DNA of 64,000 bases from PCRC01 sp017848435 (GCA_965284315.1 OZ260072.1:1302001-1366000); one strand, 5' to 3'; numbered from the stretch's first letter, positions 38,148-47,378 are shown. Numbers and translations are program-made. Notes: a model not told the origin generated them from the letters alone.

Positions 38148-39326
38148 TCAGGCGGCGACGCGCTGTTGTGTCTCGAACAGGGTCTGCACAGTTTCGCGGT
38201 GAAACAGATCAAGGTAGGGCTGGTAGCGGTAGATGCGGTTGCGCTCGAAACCGGTGACTTCGGTGAGCCAGCCACGGTCTTGCATGTCGCGGGCCAGTTT
38301 CACGGCTGTGGGATGGGTGCAGCCGACGATCTGTGCAATGCGGTTGGGTGAGACCATCGGCTGCTGGAACAGATGGTCGAGCAGTTTGAGTGCCTTGGCG
38401 TTCTTGGTGATGGCGCTGCGGTGCGTTTCGCGCAGCGTCACGATGTCGCGTGCAGTGCGTGTGGCGGCGCGCGCGGTGACGCTGACACCGCGCAAGAAAA
38501 ACTTGAGCCAGGGCTCCCAGTGCCCCTGGGTGCGAATGGCGGTGAGCCGGTCGTAGTACTCGGCACGGTGTGCTTTCAGGAACACGGAGAGGTAGAGCAA
38601 TGGGCGCGTCAACGCCTGCTCTTCGCACAGCAGGAGCGTGATGAGCAGGCGGCCGACACGGCCGTTGCCATCCAGAAACGGGTGAATGGTTTCAAACTGT
38701 GCGTGGGCCAGGCCGCAGCGAATGAGCAGTGGCACCGTGGTTTTGCCTTGGTGCAGAAAGGTCTCGAACGCGCCCAGGGCGTTCATGAGTTCGTGCGGCG
38801 GCGGGGGAATAAAAGCCGCGTTGGCCAGGGTGTTGCCACCAATCCAGTTTTGCGAGGTGCGAAATTCGCCAGGTGACTTTTCACTGCCACGCACTTTGTG
38901 CATCAGCTCGCCATGGATTTCACGGATCAGGCGCAGGCTCAACGGAAAGTCACTGGCCAGCCGGCGCATGCCATGGTTCATGGCGCGCACGTAGTTGATG
39001 ACCTCTTCCACGTCCTTGGGGGTGTCATTGTGGGTGGCATCTGCCTCGGAGACGAGCACATCTTCAAGCGTGCTTTGCGTGCCTTCGATCTGCGATGACA
39101 GCACCGCTTCGTGGCGCACATACATGGCCACAAAGAGATCGGGGTTGGGCAGCAGTTCGGCAATGGCGTCCAGGCGCGCAATGTCGCGGTCGGCGTTGGA
39201 CAGCAGGGTGCGCAACTCGCCGTCGAATTCAATCTCTGGCAATGGCGGCAGCGGTTCTGGAACGAAGGCCTTATAGCCGGTGCTTTGCTGAATGTAGCGG
39301 CCAGCGCGTTGGGAGGTGATTTCCAT
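38148..39326 (-). CDS. Fic family protein (AMPylator-type)
   Basis: A 392-aa Fic-domain protein. The catalytic motif HPFLDGNGRVGR (residues 215-226) is intact. A class II inhibitory helix motif SxxxEG is present at residues 77-82 (SSQIEG), so it should be self-inhibited until released. The C-terminus has a winged-helix-like domain (LFQQPMVSPNRIAQIVG). It lies between the DUF350 gene and the aminopropyltransferase gene with an AT-rich upstream region, which suggests insertion into an older cluster. Confidence 0.92.
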   Translation of the reverse strand: MEITSQRAGRYIQQSTGYKAFVPEPLPPLPEIEFDGELRTLLSNADRDIARLDAIAELLPNPDLFVAMYVRHEAVLSSQIEGTQSTLEDVLVSEADATHNDTPKDVEEVINYVRAMNHGMRRLASDFPLSLRLIREIHGELMHKVRGSEKSPGEFRTSQNWIGGNTLANAAFIPPPPHELMNALGAFETFLHQGKTTVPLLIRCGLAHAQFETIHPFLDGNGRVGRLLITLLLCEEQALTRPLLYLSVFLKAHRAEYYDRLTAIRTQGHWEPWLKFFLRGVSVTARAATRTARDIVTLRETHRSAITKNAKALKLLDHLFQQPMVSPNRIAQIVGCTHPTAVKLARDMQDRGWLTEVTGFERNRIYRYQPYLDLFHRETVQTLFETQQRVAA

Positions 39327-39378
39327 GAATTCTTTTATAAGAGCCCAAGGATGGTAGTTTTGTAAAAATAAAAGTCAA

Positions 39379-39406
39379 ATTATTTTCATAAATACAAATT
39401 TTCCAA
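39379..39406 (-). promoter_or_regulatory. Candidate promoter of the Fic gene
   Basis: On the minus strand TTGGAA, 16 bases, AATAAT (5 of 6 matches to TATAAT). It lies in the most AT-rich stretch of the window, about 55-80 bases before the Fic start. Confidence 0.35.
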
Positions 39407-39504
39407 GGCGTATGAAAGCTTCTGCATCGCATGGGCTGGATGCCTGCACAGCCGTTCTCTTCATACCAGCATGCACACACCAGCTGACGCAACCGCATCA
39501 AGCG

Positions 39505-39726
39505 TCAACCGTGGATCGCCGCCGCGACGATGATGGAGATGCCCAGGCACATCGCCGCCACCACCATGCCGAGGGCGCGGTTTTGCTTCTCGACGATCTC
39601 TTCCCACAGGTTGTAGGGCGTGATCTTGTCGATGATGATGAAGCTGATCCAGAAGACCAGCACGCCGACCAGCGCGTAGACGATGGAGCCGATGAAGGCG
39701 GCCGGTTTGATCCATTCGATTTCCAT
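39505..39726 (-). CDS. DUF350 small membrane protein
   Basis: A 73-aa protein with two hydrophobic helices (about 10-33: AAFIGSIVYALVGVLVFWIS, and 51-72), the DUF350/YjfL family shape. It lies 36 bases downstream of the DUF4178 gene in the same direction. In many bacteria DUF350 proteins occur with SPFH, DUF4178 and spermidine-synthase-like genes. Function unknown; a membrane-stress role is suspected from context. Between its stop and the Fic start (39327-39504) is AT-rich DNA without a gene. Confidence 0.85.
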   Translation of the reverse strand: MEIEWIKPAAFIGSIVYALVGVLVFWISFIIIDKITPYNLWEEIVEKQNRALGMVVAAMCLGISIIVAAAIHG

Positions 39727-39762
39727 GTCACTCTCCTTGTAAAACCTGGTGGGCGAGGGCGC

Positions 39763-41286
39763 TCATTTGTGCCCGCCGCCACCTGAATAACCACCGTACG
39801 AGCCGCCCGAGCTGCGGTAGCCGCTGCTGGTGCTGCTGCAGTTCTCGACCTTGGGGTCGCACTGGTCGCAGCGGCTGAGAATGGCGGACAGAACCAGCAG
39901 CAGCACAAAGATGACGACGATGGTGCCCACGCTGAGGCCGGACTTGAAGCTCACCGGCGCGGCGTCGGCACGCTGCAGCAGGCTGGCCTTGTCGGTCATC
40001 TTGAAGGCGGTGGCCACCGTGAGGTGGTCGATCTGGCTGCCGATGGACCAGGTCACCTCGGTCTTGGCGCGCTCCATCGAGAGCAGGCTTTTGCCTTTGG
40101 CGAAGTCGCGGTTGAAGGTCTTCTGCCCGCGTTCCACCTGCCAGTAGAACTCGCCGGCCACGTAGGTGGTTTCGGCGTTGTAGCTGTATTTGAGCGCGTA
40201 GCGGCTGCCCAGGTACGTGGCGTTTTGCTCGGCGGCGTCCAGCGTCGGCGCGCCGGTGGCGGGCTTGACCAGGCTCCAGCCGTCTTCGGCGTCCACCAGG
40301 AAGGTGAAGCCCTTGGTCTGGTTGTAGAGCAGGTACTCGCTCCAGCCAAAGTGTTCGTCAGAGTCGCCCGGCTCGTGGCCCATGCGGTGCTGGAAACCGA
40401 CCACCTGCCAGGGCACGCCCTGCAGTTGTCCCTGCGTGCCGAGCGGGATCAGCAGCTGCACCGGTTCGTCCTGCAGCGCGTGGCGCAGCGCGGCGCCGGT
40501 GCCCTGGCTCAGGTCGATGATGCTGCTGCACGACCTGCAGGTGATGCTTTTGCTGCTGGCCAGCGCCACCTGCACCGGCGCGCCGCAGTTGGGGCAGTCG
40601 AACTGCTGGCCTGTGTCGTCGCGGGCGGACGCGTCGCGCAGGCCTTTGAGCTGCAGGTCGTCGAGGTTGACGGCGCGGCCGAGCGACACCTCGGGCGGTT
40701 GGCCCGCCAGCGTCGGCCCGTAGTCGATGCCCAGCACCTCGCCACCGTCGCTGCGCAGCTCCACCATGGCAAATGGCGCGCCCAGCGGTGGCAGGTGGGG
40801 CAGTTCGCCCTCGGCCGCCATCAGCGTGACCTGCGCGTTGGAGGCCACCGTGTAGGGCTTGCCGTTGATGGCGGTGGTGGCGCCCACACGGAAGTGTTCG
40901 GCCGATGGCAGGTCGCGCTGCGGGCGCAGCGCGGTGCTGAAGACAAAGGCGCCGTTGTCCTCGCTCAGCACGGCGCTGGTGCCGTCGTCCAGCGCGGCTT
41001 CCCATTCGTTCCAGGTGCCGCCGTCGTAGCGGAACTGCAGCCGGCCGACCAGCGTGAAGCCGGTGTTGTTCCAGCGGCCCGAGGCCATCAGCTGCAGCGT
41101 GCTGTAGTCCTTGAAGACGTCGGCCATCTTGCCGATGCGCGAGAGCGTGTCGCCGTCGCGCACCACCGTGCTGCTGCAGTAGCTGCACACCGCGTGGGTG
41201 GACTGCGCGCTGCGGAACAGCACCGGCGCGCCGCACCCCGGGCAGGCGGCGCGGTAGGCGCGTTGCGGGCTCTCCTCTTGGGCCAT
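39763..41286 (-). CDS. DUF4178 protein with zinc ribbons and a C-terminal membrane anchor
   Basis: A 507-aa protein. Its N-terminal zinc ribbon has Cys15-Cys18-Cys34-Cys37 (CPGCG and CSYCSS), and a second ribbon is CPNCG with CRSCSS. DUF4178 beta-domains flank them. Near residue 450 is a TM helix (TIVVIFVLLLVLSAIL), then a Cys-rich short tail and Ser/Gly/Tyr-rich end (SSGGSYGGYSGGGGHK). It sits between the SPFH and DUF350 genes. Function unknown; the architecture suggests a membrane-tethered cytoplasmic sensor or scaffold. Confidence 0.85.
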   Translation of the reverse strand: MAQEESPQRAYRAACPGCGAPVLFRSAQSTHAVCSYCSSTVVRDGDTLSRIGKMADVFKDYSTLQLMASGRWNNTGFTLVGRLQFRYDGGTWNEWEAALDDGTSAVLSEDNGAFVFSTALRPQRDLPSAEHFRVGATTAINGKPYTVASNAQVTLMAAEGELPHLPPLGAPFAMVELRSDGGEVLGIDYGPTLAGQPPEVSLGRAVNLDDLQLKGLRDASARDDTGQQFDCPNCGAPVQVALASSKSITCRSCSSIIDLSQGTGAALRHALQDEPVQLLIPLGTQGQLQGVPWQVVGFQHRMGHEPGDSDEHFGWSEYLLYNQTKGFTFLVDAEDGWSLVKPATGAPTLDAAEQNATYLGSRYALKYSYNAETTYVAGEFYWQVERGQKTFNRDFAKGKSLLSMERAKTEVTWSIGSQIDHLTVATAFKMTDKASLLQRADAAPVSFKSGLSVGTIVVIFVLLLVLSAILSRCDQCDPKVENCSSTSSGYRSSGGSYGGYSGGGGHK

Positions 41287-41322
41287 TCGGCTCTGGTGTT
41301 GTTCTTGCCGACGCGAGACGGG

Positions 41323-42363
41323 TCAGATCAGCTTCTTCAGCAGCTCCGCTTTCTTCGCGTCAAACTCTTCCTGCGTCAGGATGCCCTTGGTTTTCAGGTC
41401 GCCGAGCTTTTCCAGCGTGGCCATGATCTCGTCGGGTTGGATGCCCACGCTGGCTGCGGCGGCCGGCGCAGCGGTGCCGGCACCGCTCAGCCCCTGGCTG
41501 AGGTTTTGCGCCAGCACCTGGCCCAGCGCCACGCCGGCGCCCAGGCCCATGGCGTCCCCGGCAATGCCGCCGCCACCGTTGCCCGCGCCTTCGGCGAACT
41601 TGGGAATGGCCTGCGCCGTCTGGTACTGCATGAACTTGCCCATGTCCTGGCCGACCATGCCCATGCCGATCTTCTGGTCCAGGATTTTCTGCAGCTCTTC
41701 CGGCAGCGAGACGTTCTGCACCGTCATGCCCTCCAGCTGCAGGCCGATCTTGGTGAAGGCCGGTGTCAGCTCGGTGCTGAGCGCCTGTGCAAAAGCCAGC
41801 TGGTTGGCCGCCAGGTCCAGAAAAGGGATCTGGCTTGACGCGATGGCGTTGGAAATGTTCTGCAGCACCAGGCCGCGCAGCTGGCCGTCCAGGTCGGCCA
41901 CGGTGTAGCGCTCGCGTGTGCCGGAGATTTCGGTGTGGAACAGCTTGGGGTCGGCAACGCGGAAGCTGTAGTTGCCAAAAGCCCGCAACCGCACCGCGCC
42001 AAAGTCCTTGTCGCGGATGGTGATGGGCTGGGGCGTGCCCCACTTCTGGTCCACCTGTTGGCGCGTGCTGAAGAAGTAGACGTCGCTCTTGAACGGGGAC
42101 TCGAAGAGCTTGTCCCAGTTCTTCAGGTAGGTCAGCACCGGCAGCGTCTGTGTGGTCAGCTTGTGGGTGCCGGGGCCAAACACGTCGGCCACCTTGCCTT
42201 CGTTGACGAACACCGCCATCTGCGATTCGCGCACGGTGAGCGAGGCGCCGTTCTGGATTTCCATCTCCGCCATCGGGAAGCGCCAGGCCAGCGTGCCGTC
42301 GTCGTCCTCGGTCCACTGGATGATGTCAATGAACTGTTTCTTGATGAAATCCATCAGTGCCAT
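41323..42363 (-). CDS. SPFH-domain protein with C-terminal SHOCT domain
   Basis: A 346-aa flotillin/virion-core-like SPFH protein (residues about 20-230) with a Gly/Ala-rich hinge. It ends in a C-terminal SHOCT motif (GILTQEEFDAKKAELLKKLI). The start MALMDFIKKQFIDIIQW is the family N-terminus. It is the first gene of the minus-strand stress cluster SPFH-DUF4178-DUF350-(Fic)-aminopropyltransferase-FAD. SPFH proteins form membrane-associated rings; partner identity is inferred from gene order. Confidence 0.9.
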   Translation of the reverse strand: MALMDFIKKQFIDIIQWTEDDDGTLAWRFPMAEMEIQNGASLTVRESQMAVFVNEGKVADVFGPGTHKLTTQTLPVLTYLKNWDKLFESPFKSDVYFFSTRQQVDQKWGTPQPITIRDKDFGAVRLRAFGNYSFRVADPKLFHTEISGTRERYTVADLDGQLRGLVLQNISNAIASSQIPFLDLAANQLAFAQALSTELTPAFTKIGLQLEGMTVQNVSLPEELQKILDQKIGMGMVGQDMGKFMQYQTAQAIPKFAEGAGNGGGGIAGDAMGLGAGVALGQVLAQNLSQGLSGAGTAAPAAAASVGIQPDEIMATLEKLGDLKTKGILTQEEFDAKKAELLKKLI

Positions 42364-42445
42364 GGCGCGCTCCCTGTTGTTGCTGTGAGGTTGACCCGAA
42401 AAGATGATACCTGCGCCGAGGTGGTCTGCGTGATGTTGGATAACT

Positions 42446-42493
42446 GCTATATTTTTAGTAGCTAAATCTCAAGGCTTCACTGAGGTTTTCGAG
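42446..42493 (+). repeat. Dispersed repeat type 2, copy 3
   Basis: GCTATATTTTTAGTAGC followed by TCAAGGCTTCACTGAGG. It is a shortened relative of the copies at 8311 and 19728 and lies upstream of the SPFH gene. Confidence 0.55.
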
Positions 42494-42567
42494 AGATGTG
42501 TCTTAAAAACAGGCCGATGGAGTCGTTTTTTTGCCGCGCCACGGCACCCTGCAGACGCTCCGCAGCG

Positions 42568-43176
42568 TCACCATCCCGGCAACATGCGCAGCCGTGGCAA
42601 ATCAGCGGGTACGTCCACGTCCCACAGTGTGGGCGCTTCCAACCAGTGCAACCCCTGTGCTGCCAGCCGCACGCGGGTTTGGGCCAGCACCTGGGCGGTG
42701 CTCCAGGCCACGCCGTCGAACACCGGCCAGCAGGGGGCGCGCAGACCGATCAGCACGTAGCCGCCGTCTTCAGCGGGTTGCAGCACCGCGTCGTGCCCGT
42801 CGCGCAGGTGCTGCGCGGCGGCTTGCAGGTCGGCAGGGGTGAGGGCGGGGCAGTCGGTGCCCACCACCAGCACGGGGCCTGCGGCGGCCTGCACCGCCGC
42901 ATGCATGCGCTGGCCCAGGTCACCGGGGTGTTGTGCGGTGCATCGCACACCGGTGCGGGCATGCAGTGCGCGGAAGAAGCGGTGGTGCGGGCCGGGCGCG
43001 CAAAACAGCGTGACCGGGCCCACCTTCGCTTGCTGTGCGGTGTGCAAGATCTGCAGCGTCAGCCGGCGCTGCAACCGGGCGGCACCGGTTGCGCCCAAGG
43101 CGGGAATCAGCCGGGTTTTGGCCAGCCCGGCCACCGGGGCCTTGGCCATGATGGCCACCGCCACAGGCCGGCTCAT
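42568..43176 (-). CDS. TIGR04282-type glycosyltransferase (arsenosugar-associated)
   Basis: A 202-aa CofC-like nucleotidyl/glycosyltransferase (DUF2064). Motifs: AIMAKAPVAGLAKTRLIPALG, GTDCPALTPADL and EDGGYVLIGL. It overlaps the next gene upstream (ATGA at 43173-43176), so the two are a translationally coupled pair. In genomes where the pair has been studied it accompanies arsenosugar genes, but no arsM or arsS is visible here, so its substrate is open. Confidence 0.85.
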   Translation of the reverse strand: MSRPVAVAIMAKAPVAGLAKTRLIPALGATGAARLQRRLTLQILHTAQQAKVGPVTLFCAPGPHHRFFRALHARTGVRCTAQHPGDLGQRMHAAVQAAAGPVLVVGTDCPALTPADLQAAAQHLRDGHDAVLQPAEDGGYVLIGLRAPCWPVFDGVAWSTAQVLAQTRVRLAAQGLHWLEAPTLWDVDVPADLPRLRMLPGW

Positions 43177-43889
43177 GGGCTGTCTTTCGGCGGGGACGGT
43201 GCGTACCCGTAGCGCCGCGCCAGTTGCTCGGGGTCGGCACCGAAAAAGTAGGCCAGACGCAGCCGCCACATCAGCACGATGGTGCGCCACAAGCCGTGTT
43301 GTTCCCAGCGCCGGCCCGAGGTGTGGACCTTCTCGCGCAAACAGACCGGGCGGCCGAGCGCCAGCAGCCTTTGGCTGATGGCCACGTCTTCCATCAGCGC
43401 GATGGGCGGGAAGCCGCCCACCGCGTCAAAGGCCGTGCGGGCCATGAACAAGCCTTGGTCGCCAGTGGCCACGCCCGTGAGGCGCGAGCGGGCGTTCATG
43501 CACGCGGCCACCATGCGCAGGCCGCGCAGTGTGCCGTTGATGTGCACGTCAAAACGGCCCCACGCCGCTGGCGGTGTGCCTTGGGTCAGGGCGCTGGCGA
43601 TCAGCGCGTCGGCCTGCGGAGGCAGCACAGTGTCGGCGTGCAGGAACAGCAGCCACTGTCCGTGGCTGGCCAAGGCACCGGCATTCATCTGGTGGGCCCG
43701 GCCACGCGGGGCCTGCACCACCTGGTCGGCACCGGCACGGGCCAGTGCCGCGGTGCCGTCGTGGCTGCCACCGTCCACCACAATGACTTCGGCCCCGCGT
43801 GCGCGCAGGGGCGCGAGCGCGGCCAGCCGCTCGGCCACTTGCGTGGCTTCGTTCAGCACGGGCACCACGATGGACAGCGGGGGATTCAT
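43173..43889 (-). CDS. TIGR04283-type family 2 glycosyltransferase (arsenosugar-associated)
   Basis: A 238-aa GT2-fold glycosyltransferase. Motifs: SIVVPVLNEATQ, VIVVDGGSHDGT, LLFLHADTVLP (DxD-like) and GDQGLFMAR. It is coupled with the TIGR04282-type gene and is divergent from the MTA phosphorylase gene with a short shared promoter region of 72 bases. Substrate unknown. Confidence 0.85.
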   Translation of the reverse strand: MNPPLSIVVPVLNEATQVAERLAALAPLRARGAEVIVVDGGSHDGTAALARAGADQVVQAPRGRAHQMNAGALASHGQWLLFLHADTVLPPQADALIASALTQGTPPAAWGRFDVHINGTLRGLRMVAACMNARSRLTGVATGDQGLFMARTAFDAVGGFPPIALMEDVAISQRLLALGRPVCLREKVHTSGRRWEQHGLWRTIVLMWRLRLAYFFGADPEQLARRYGYAPSPPKDSP

Positions 43890-43961
43890 GTTGGCCTGGA
43901 GGGGTCGCGGCATACTAGCGCACGGGCATGGCATGGGCTTGCCGCAACCAGGAGTGCAGCG

Positions 43962-44837
43962 GTGACAGACGGTATAGCAATCGGCGTGATGGGTGGCAGC
44001 GGCCTGTACACGATGGCGGGGCTCACCGATGTGCAGGAGCACGTCGTCACCACCCCGTTCGGCGCGCCGTCGGACGCGATCCTGACCGGCAAGCTCAACG
44101 GCGTGCCGGTGGCTTTTCTGGCCCGCCATGGCCGCAGCCACAGCCTGATCCCCACCGAAATTCCTTTCCGTGCCAACATCTATGCGCTGAAGACGCTGGG
44201 CGTGCGCTACCTGATGTCGGTGTCGGCCGTGGGTTCGATGAAAGAACACATCGCGCCGCTCGACATGGTGCTGCCCGACCAGTTCATCGACCAGACGCGC
44301 CAGCGCCAGAACACCTTCTTTGGCCAGGGTGCGGTGGCGCATGTGTCGATGGCTGACCCGGTGTGCAACGTGCTGGGCGGTGTGATGGCCGAGGCGTTTG
44401 CCGACGCCAGCATCGACGGCATCAGCCTGCACCGTGGCGGCACCTATGTGTGCATCGAAGGCCCGGCGTTTTCGCCGCGTGCCGAGTCGCAGGTGTTCCG
44501 CAGCATGGGTGCCAGCGTCATTGGCATGACCAACATGCCCGAGGCGCGGCTCGCACGCGAGGCCGAAATGGCCTACGCCACGCTGGCGCTGGTGACCGAC
44601 TTCGACTGCTGGCACCCGCACCAGGCCTGCGTGACAGCCGAGCTGGCGATGGCCAACCTGCGCGTCAATGCCGAGCGCGCGCAGCAGGTGCTGCGTGGCG
44701 CGATTGCCCGCCTGGCGCGGGACCAGCCGGCATCGCCCGCGCACAACGCGCTGGCCTCGGCATTGGTTACACCGCCGGCCGCGATGGCGCCTGCGGTGCA
44801 AGAGCGGCTGCAGGCGCTGGTTGCCCGCTACCGCTGA
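43962..44837 (+). CDS. mtnP: S-methyl-5'-thioadenosine/thioinosine phosphorylase
   Basis: A 291-aa purine nucleoside phosphorylase family member that cleaves methylthioadenosine, the by-product of polyamine synthesis. Motifs: GVMGGSGLY, FLARHGRSHS, RANIYALKTLGV, SVSAVGSMKEH, YVCIEGPAFSPRAES and GMTNMPEARLAREAE. The GTG at 43962 has a good Shine-Dalgarno (AGGAG). MTA and MTI phosphorylases cannot be told apart with certainty here. It is divergent from the arsenosugar-type pair. Confidence 0.85.
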   Translation: MTDGIAIGVMGGSGLYTMAGLTDVQEHVVTTPFGAPSDAILTGKLNGVPVAFLARHGRSHSLIPTEIPFRANIYALKTLGVRYLMSVSAVGSMKEHIAPLDMVLPDQFIDQTRQRQNTFFGQGAVAHVSMADPVCNVLGGVMAEAFADASIDGISLHRGGTYVCIEGPAFSPRAESQVFRSMGASVIGMTNMPEARLAREAEMAYATLALVTDFDCWHPHQACVTAELAMANLRVNAERAQQVLRGAIARLARDQPASPAHNALASALVTPPAAMAPAVQERLQALVARYR

Positions 44838-44966
44838 GGCGGGTGGCTGTACGCAACTTCACTACCTTGGGCGGCAAAGTGCGGCGTCTACAATTGAAAG
44901 ACTCGTGCAAGCTGGCGGGCCGGCGCACCTGCTGCGGCCCGCAACGGCACGAGCTGGAGACTGTGG

Positions 44967-47327
44967 ATGCCCCCTATTGAATCGCCCTCGAACGCGCCTG
45001 TGACTGGCGCCCAAAGCCCTGCGTCGCAACACGACGCACGCACCAAGAAACTCGAAGAGCTGCGCAACGCCGCGCTCGAATACCACGAGTTCCCCACCCC
45101 CGGCAAGATCGCCATTGCCGCCACCAAGCAGTTGGTCAACCAGCACGATCTGGCGCTGGCCTATTCGCCCGGTGTGGCCGCGCCTTGCGAAGAAATCGTC
45201 AAGGACCCGAACAACGCCTTCAAGTACACCAGCCGGGGCAACCTGGTGGCCGTCATCACCAACGGCACCGCCGTGCTGGGCCTGGGCGACATCGGCCCGC
45301 TGGCCGCCAAGCCGGTGATGGAAGGCAAAGGCGTGCTGTTCAAGAAGTTCGCCGGCATCGACGTGTTCGACATCGAGATCAACGAGAAACACGACCTCGA
45401 CAAGCTGGTCGACATCATCGCGTCGCTGGAGCCAACCTTTGGCGGCATCAACTTGGAGGACATCAAGGCGCCCGATTGTTTCTACGTCGAGCGCAAGCTG
45501 CGCGAGCGCATGAACATCCCGGTCTTCCATGACGACCAGCATGGCACCGCCATCGTGGTGGGTGCGGCCATTTTGAACGGCCTGAAGGTGGTCGGCAAAG
45601 ACCCAGCCAAGGTCAAGCTCGTCACGTCAGGTGCCGGTGCCGCGGCGCTGGCCTGCCTGGGCCTGCTGGTCAAGCTCGGCATCCCGCGCGAGAACATCTA
45701 TGTGACCGATTTGGCCGGCGTGGTCTACGAAGGCCGCACCGAGTTGATGGACGAGGACAAGGTCCAGTTCGTGCAGAAAACCGACGCGCGCACGCTGCGC
45801 GACGTCATCAAGGACGCCGACATCTTCCTTGGCCTGTCCGCTGGCGGCGTGCTGAAGGCCGACATGGTGGCCACCATGGCGCCGAGCCCGCTGATTTTTG
45901 CGCTGGCCAACCCGACGCCCGAGATCCTGCCGGAAGAGGTCAAGGCGGTGCGCAGCGACGCCATCATGGCCACCGGCCGCACCGACTACCCGAACCAGGT
46001 CAACAACGTCCTGTGTTTCCCCTACATCTTCCGTGGCGCGCTTGACAGCGGTGCCACCACCATCACGGTGGAAATGGAGATTGCCGCCGTGCACGCGATT
46101 GCCGAACTCGCGCAGGCCGAGCAGAGCGAGGTGGTGGCCGCCGCGTATGTGGGCGAGCACCTGGCGTTCGGCCCCGAGTACCTGATTCCCAAGCCGTTTG
46201 ACCCGCGGCTGATGATGAAGATCGCGCCTGCGGTGGCCAAGGCCGCCGCCGACAGCGGCGTGGCGCTGCGCCCGGTCAAAGACATGGACGCCTACATCGA
46301 GCGTCTGCAGAGCTTTGTCTATGCCTCCGGCACGACGATGAAGCCCATCTTTACCGCCGCCAAGAAGGCCGAGAAAAAGCGGGTTTGCTACGCCGAAGGC
46401 GAAGAAGAGCGCGTGCTGCGCGCCTGCCAGATCGTGGTCGACGAGTGCCTGGCCCGCCCGATCCTGATCGGCCGGCCGCTGATCATTGCGCAGCGTATCA
46501 AGAACTTCGGCCTGCGCCTGCGCGAAGGCCAGGACTACGACATCGTCAACGTCGAGCAAGACCACCGCTACCGCGACTTCTGGCAGACCTACCACCGCAT
46601 GACCGAGCGCAAGGGCATCACCATCCAGATGGCCAAGATCGAGATGCGCCGCCGCCTCACGCTCATCGCCTCCATGATGCTGCACAAGGGCGAGGCCGAC
46701 GGCGTGATCTGCGGCACCTGGGGCACCACCGCAATGCATTTGCACTACGTGGACCAGGTCATTGGCAAACGCGCCGGGGTCACCACCTACGCCTGCATGA
46801 ACGGCCTGCTGTTGCCCAACCGCCAGGTGTTCCTGGTGGACACCCACGTCAACTACGACCCCACCGCCGAGCAGTTGGCCGAGATCACGATCATGGCGGC
46901 CGAAGAGATGGTGCGTTTTGGCCTCAAGCCCAAGGCCGCGCTGCTCAGCCATTCCAACTTCGGCAGCAGCAACCAGCCCAGCGCCGTCAAGATGCGCCAG
47001 ACCCTGGAACTGCTGCGCACCACCGCGCCCTGGCTCGAGGCCGACGGTGAAATGCACGGCGACATCGGCCTGGATGCCGCCGCGCGCAAGGTCGTCATGC
47101 CCAACAGCACATTGACGGGCGAGGCCAATCTGCTGGTCATGCCCAACATTGATGCGGCCAACATCGCCTACAACCTGCTCAAAACGGTGGCTGGCGGCAA
47201 CATTGCCATTGGCCCGGTGCTTCTGGGTGCGGCCCAGCCGATCCACATCCTGACCGCCAGCACCACCGTGCGGCGCATTGTCAACATGACCGCCCTGACT
47301 GTTGCCGACGCCAACGCGGCGCGTTAA
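44967..47327 (+). CDS. maeB: NADP-dependent malic enzyme, multimodular
   Basis: A 786-aa MaeB-type enzyme converting malate to pyruvate. The malic N-terminal and NAD(P)-binding domains (to about 430) contain LALAYSPGVAAPC, FHDDQHGTAIVV and VTSGAGAAALACLGLL. A phosphotransacetylase-like C-terminal domain (about 450-780) contains VCYAEGEEERVLRACQ and NIAIGPVLLGAAQPIHIL. This C-terminal part is usually regulatory, not catalytic. Intact and full length. A strong hairpin terminator follows. The 129-base gap upstream has no recognisable gene. Confidence 0.95.
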   Translation: MPPIESPSNAPVTGAQSPASQHDARTKKLEELRNAALEYHEFPTPGKIAIAATKQLVNQHDLALAYSPGVAAPCEEIVKDPNNAFKYTSRGNLVAVITNGTAVLGLGDIGPLAAKPVMEGKGVLFKKFAGIDVFDIEINEKHDLDKLVDIIASLEPTFGGINLEDIKAPDCFYVERKLRERMNIPVFHDDQHGTAIVVGAAILNGLKVVGKDPAKVKLVTSGAGAAALACLGLLVKLGIPRENIYVTDLAGVVYEGRTELMDEDKVQFVQKTDARTLRDVIKDADIFLGLSAGGVLKADMVATMAPSPLIFALANPTPEILPEEVKAVRSDAIMATGRTDYPNQVNNVLCFPYIFRGALDSGATTITVEMEIAAVHAIAELAQAEQSEVVAAAYVGEHLAFGPEYLIPKPFDPRLMMKIAPAVAKAAADSGVALRPVKDMDAYIERLQSFVYASGTTMKPIFTAAKKAEKKRVCYAEGEEERVLRACQIVVDECLARPILIGRPLIIAQRIKNFGLRLREGQDYDIVNVEQDHRYRDFWQTYHRMTERKGITIQMAKIEMRRRLTLIASMMLHKGEADGVICGTWGTTAMHLHYVDQVIGKRAGVTTYACMNGLLLPNRQVFLVDTHVNYDPTAEQLAEITIMAAEEMVRFGLKPKAALLSHSNFGSSNQPSAVKMRQTLELLRTTAPWLEADGEMHGDIGLDAAARKVVMPNSTLTGEANLLVMPNIDAANIAYNLLKTVAGGNIAIGPVLLGAAQPIHILTASTTVRRIVNMTALTVADANAAR

Positions 47328-47378
47328 GCGCTAAATTGATAGCAAGTACTGACTAGCTGGCGTCTTTTCCCAGGGGCA

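Noticed and set aside
47335..47375. A possible fifth copy of the type 2 repeat after maeB (GCTAAATTGATAGC)
   Set aside because: Only the first 20 bases resemble the repeat; the rest does not align well.
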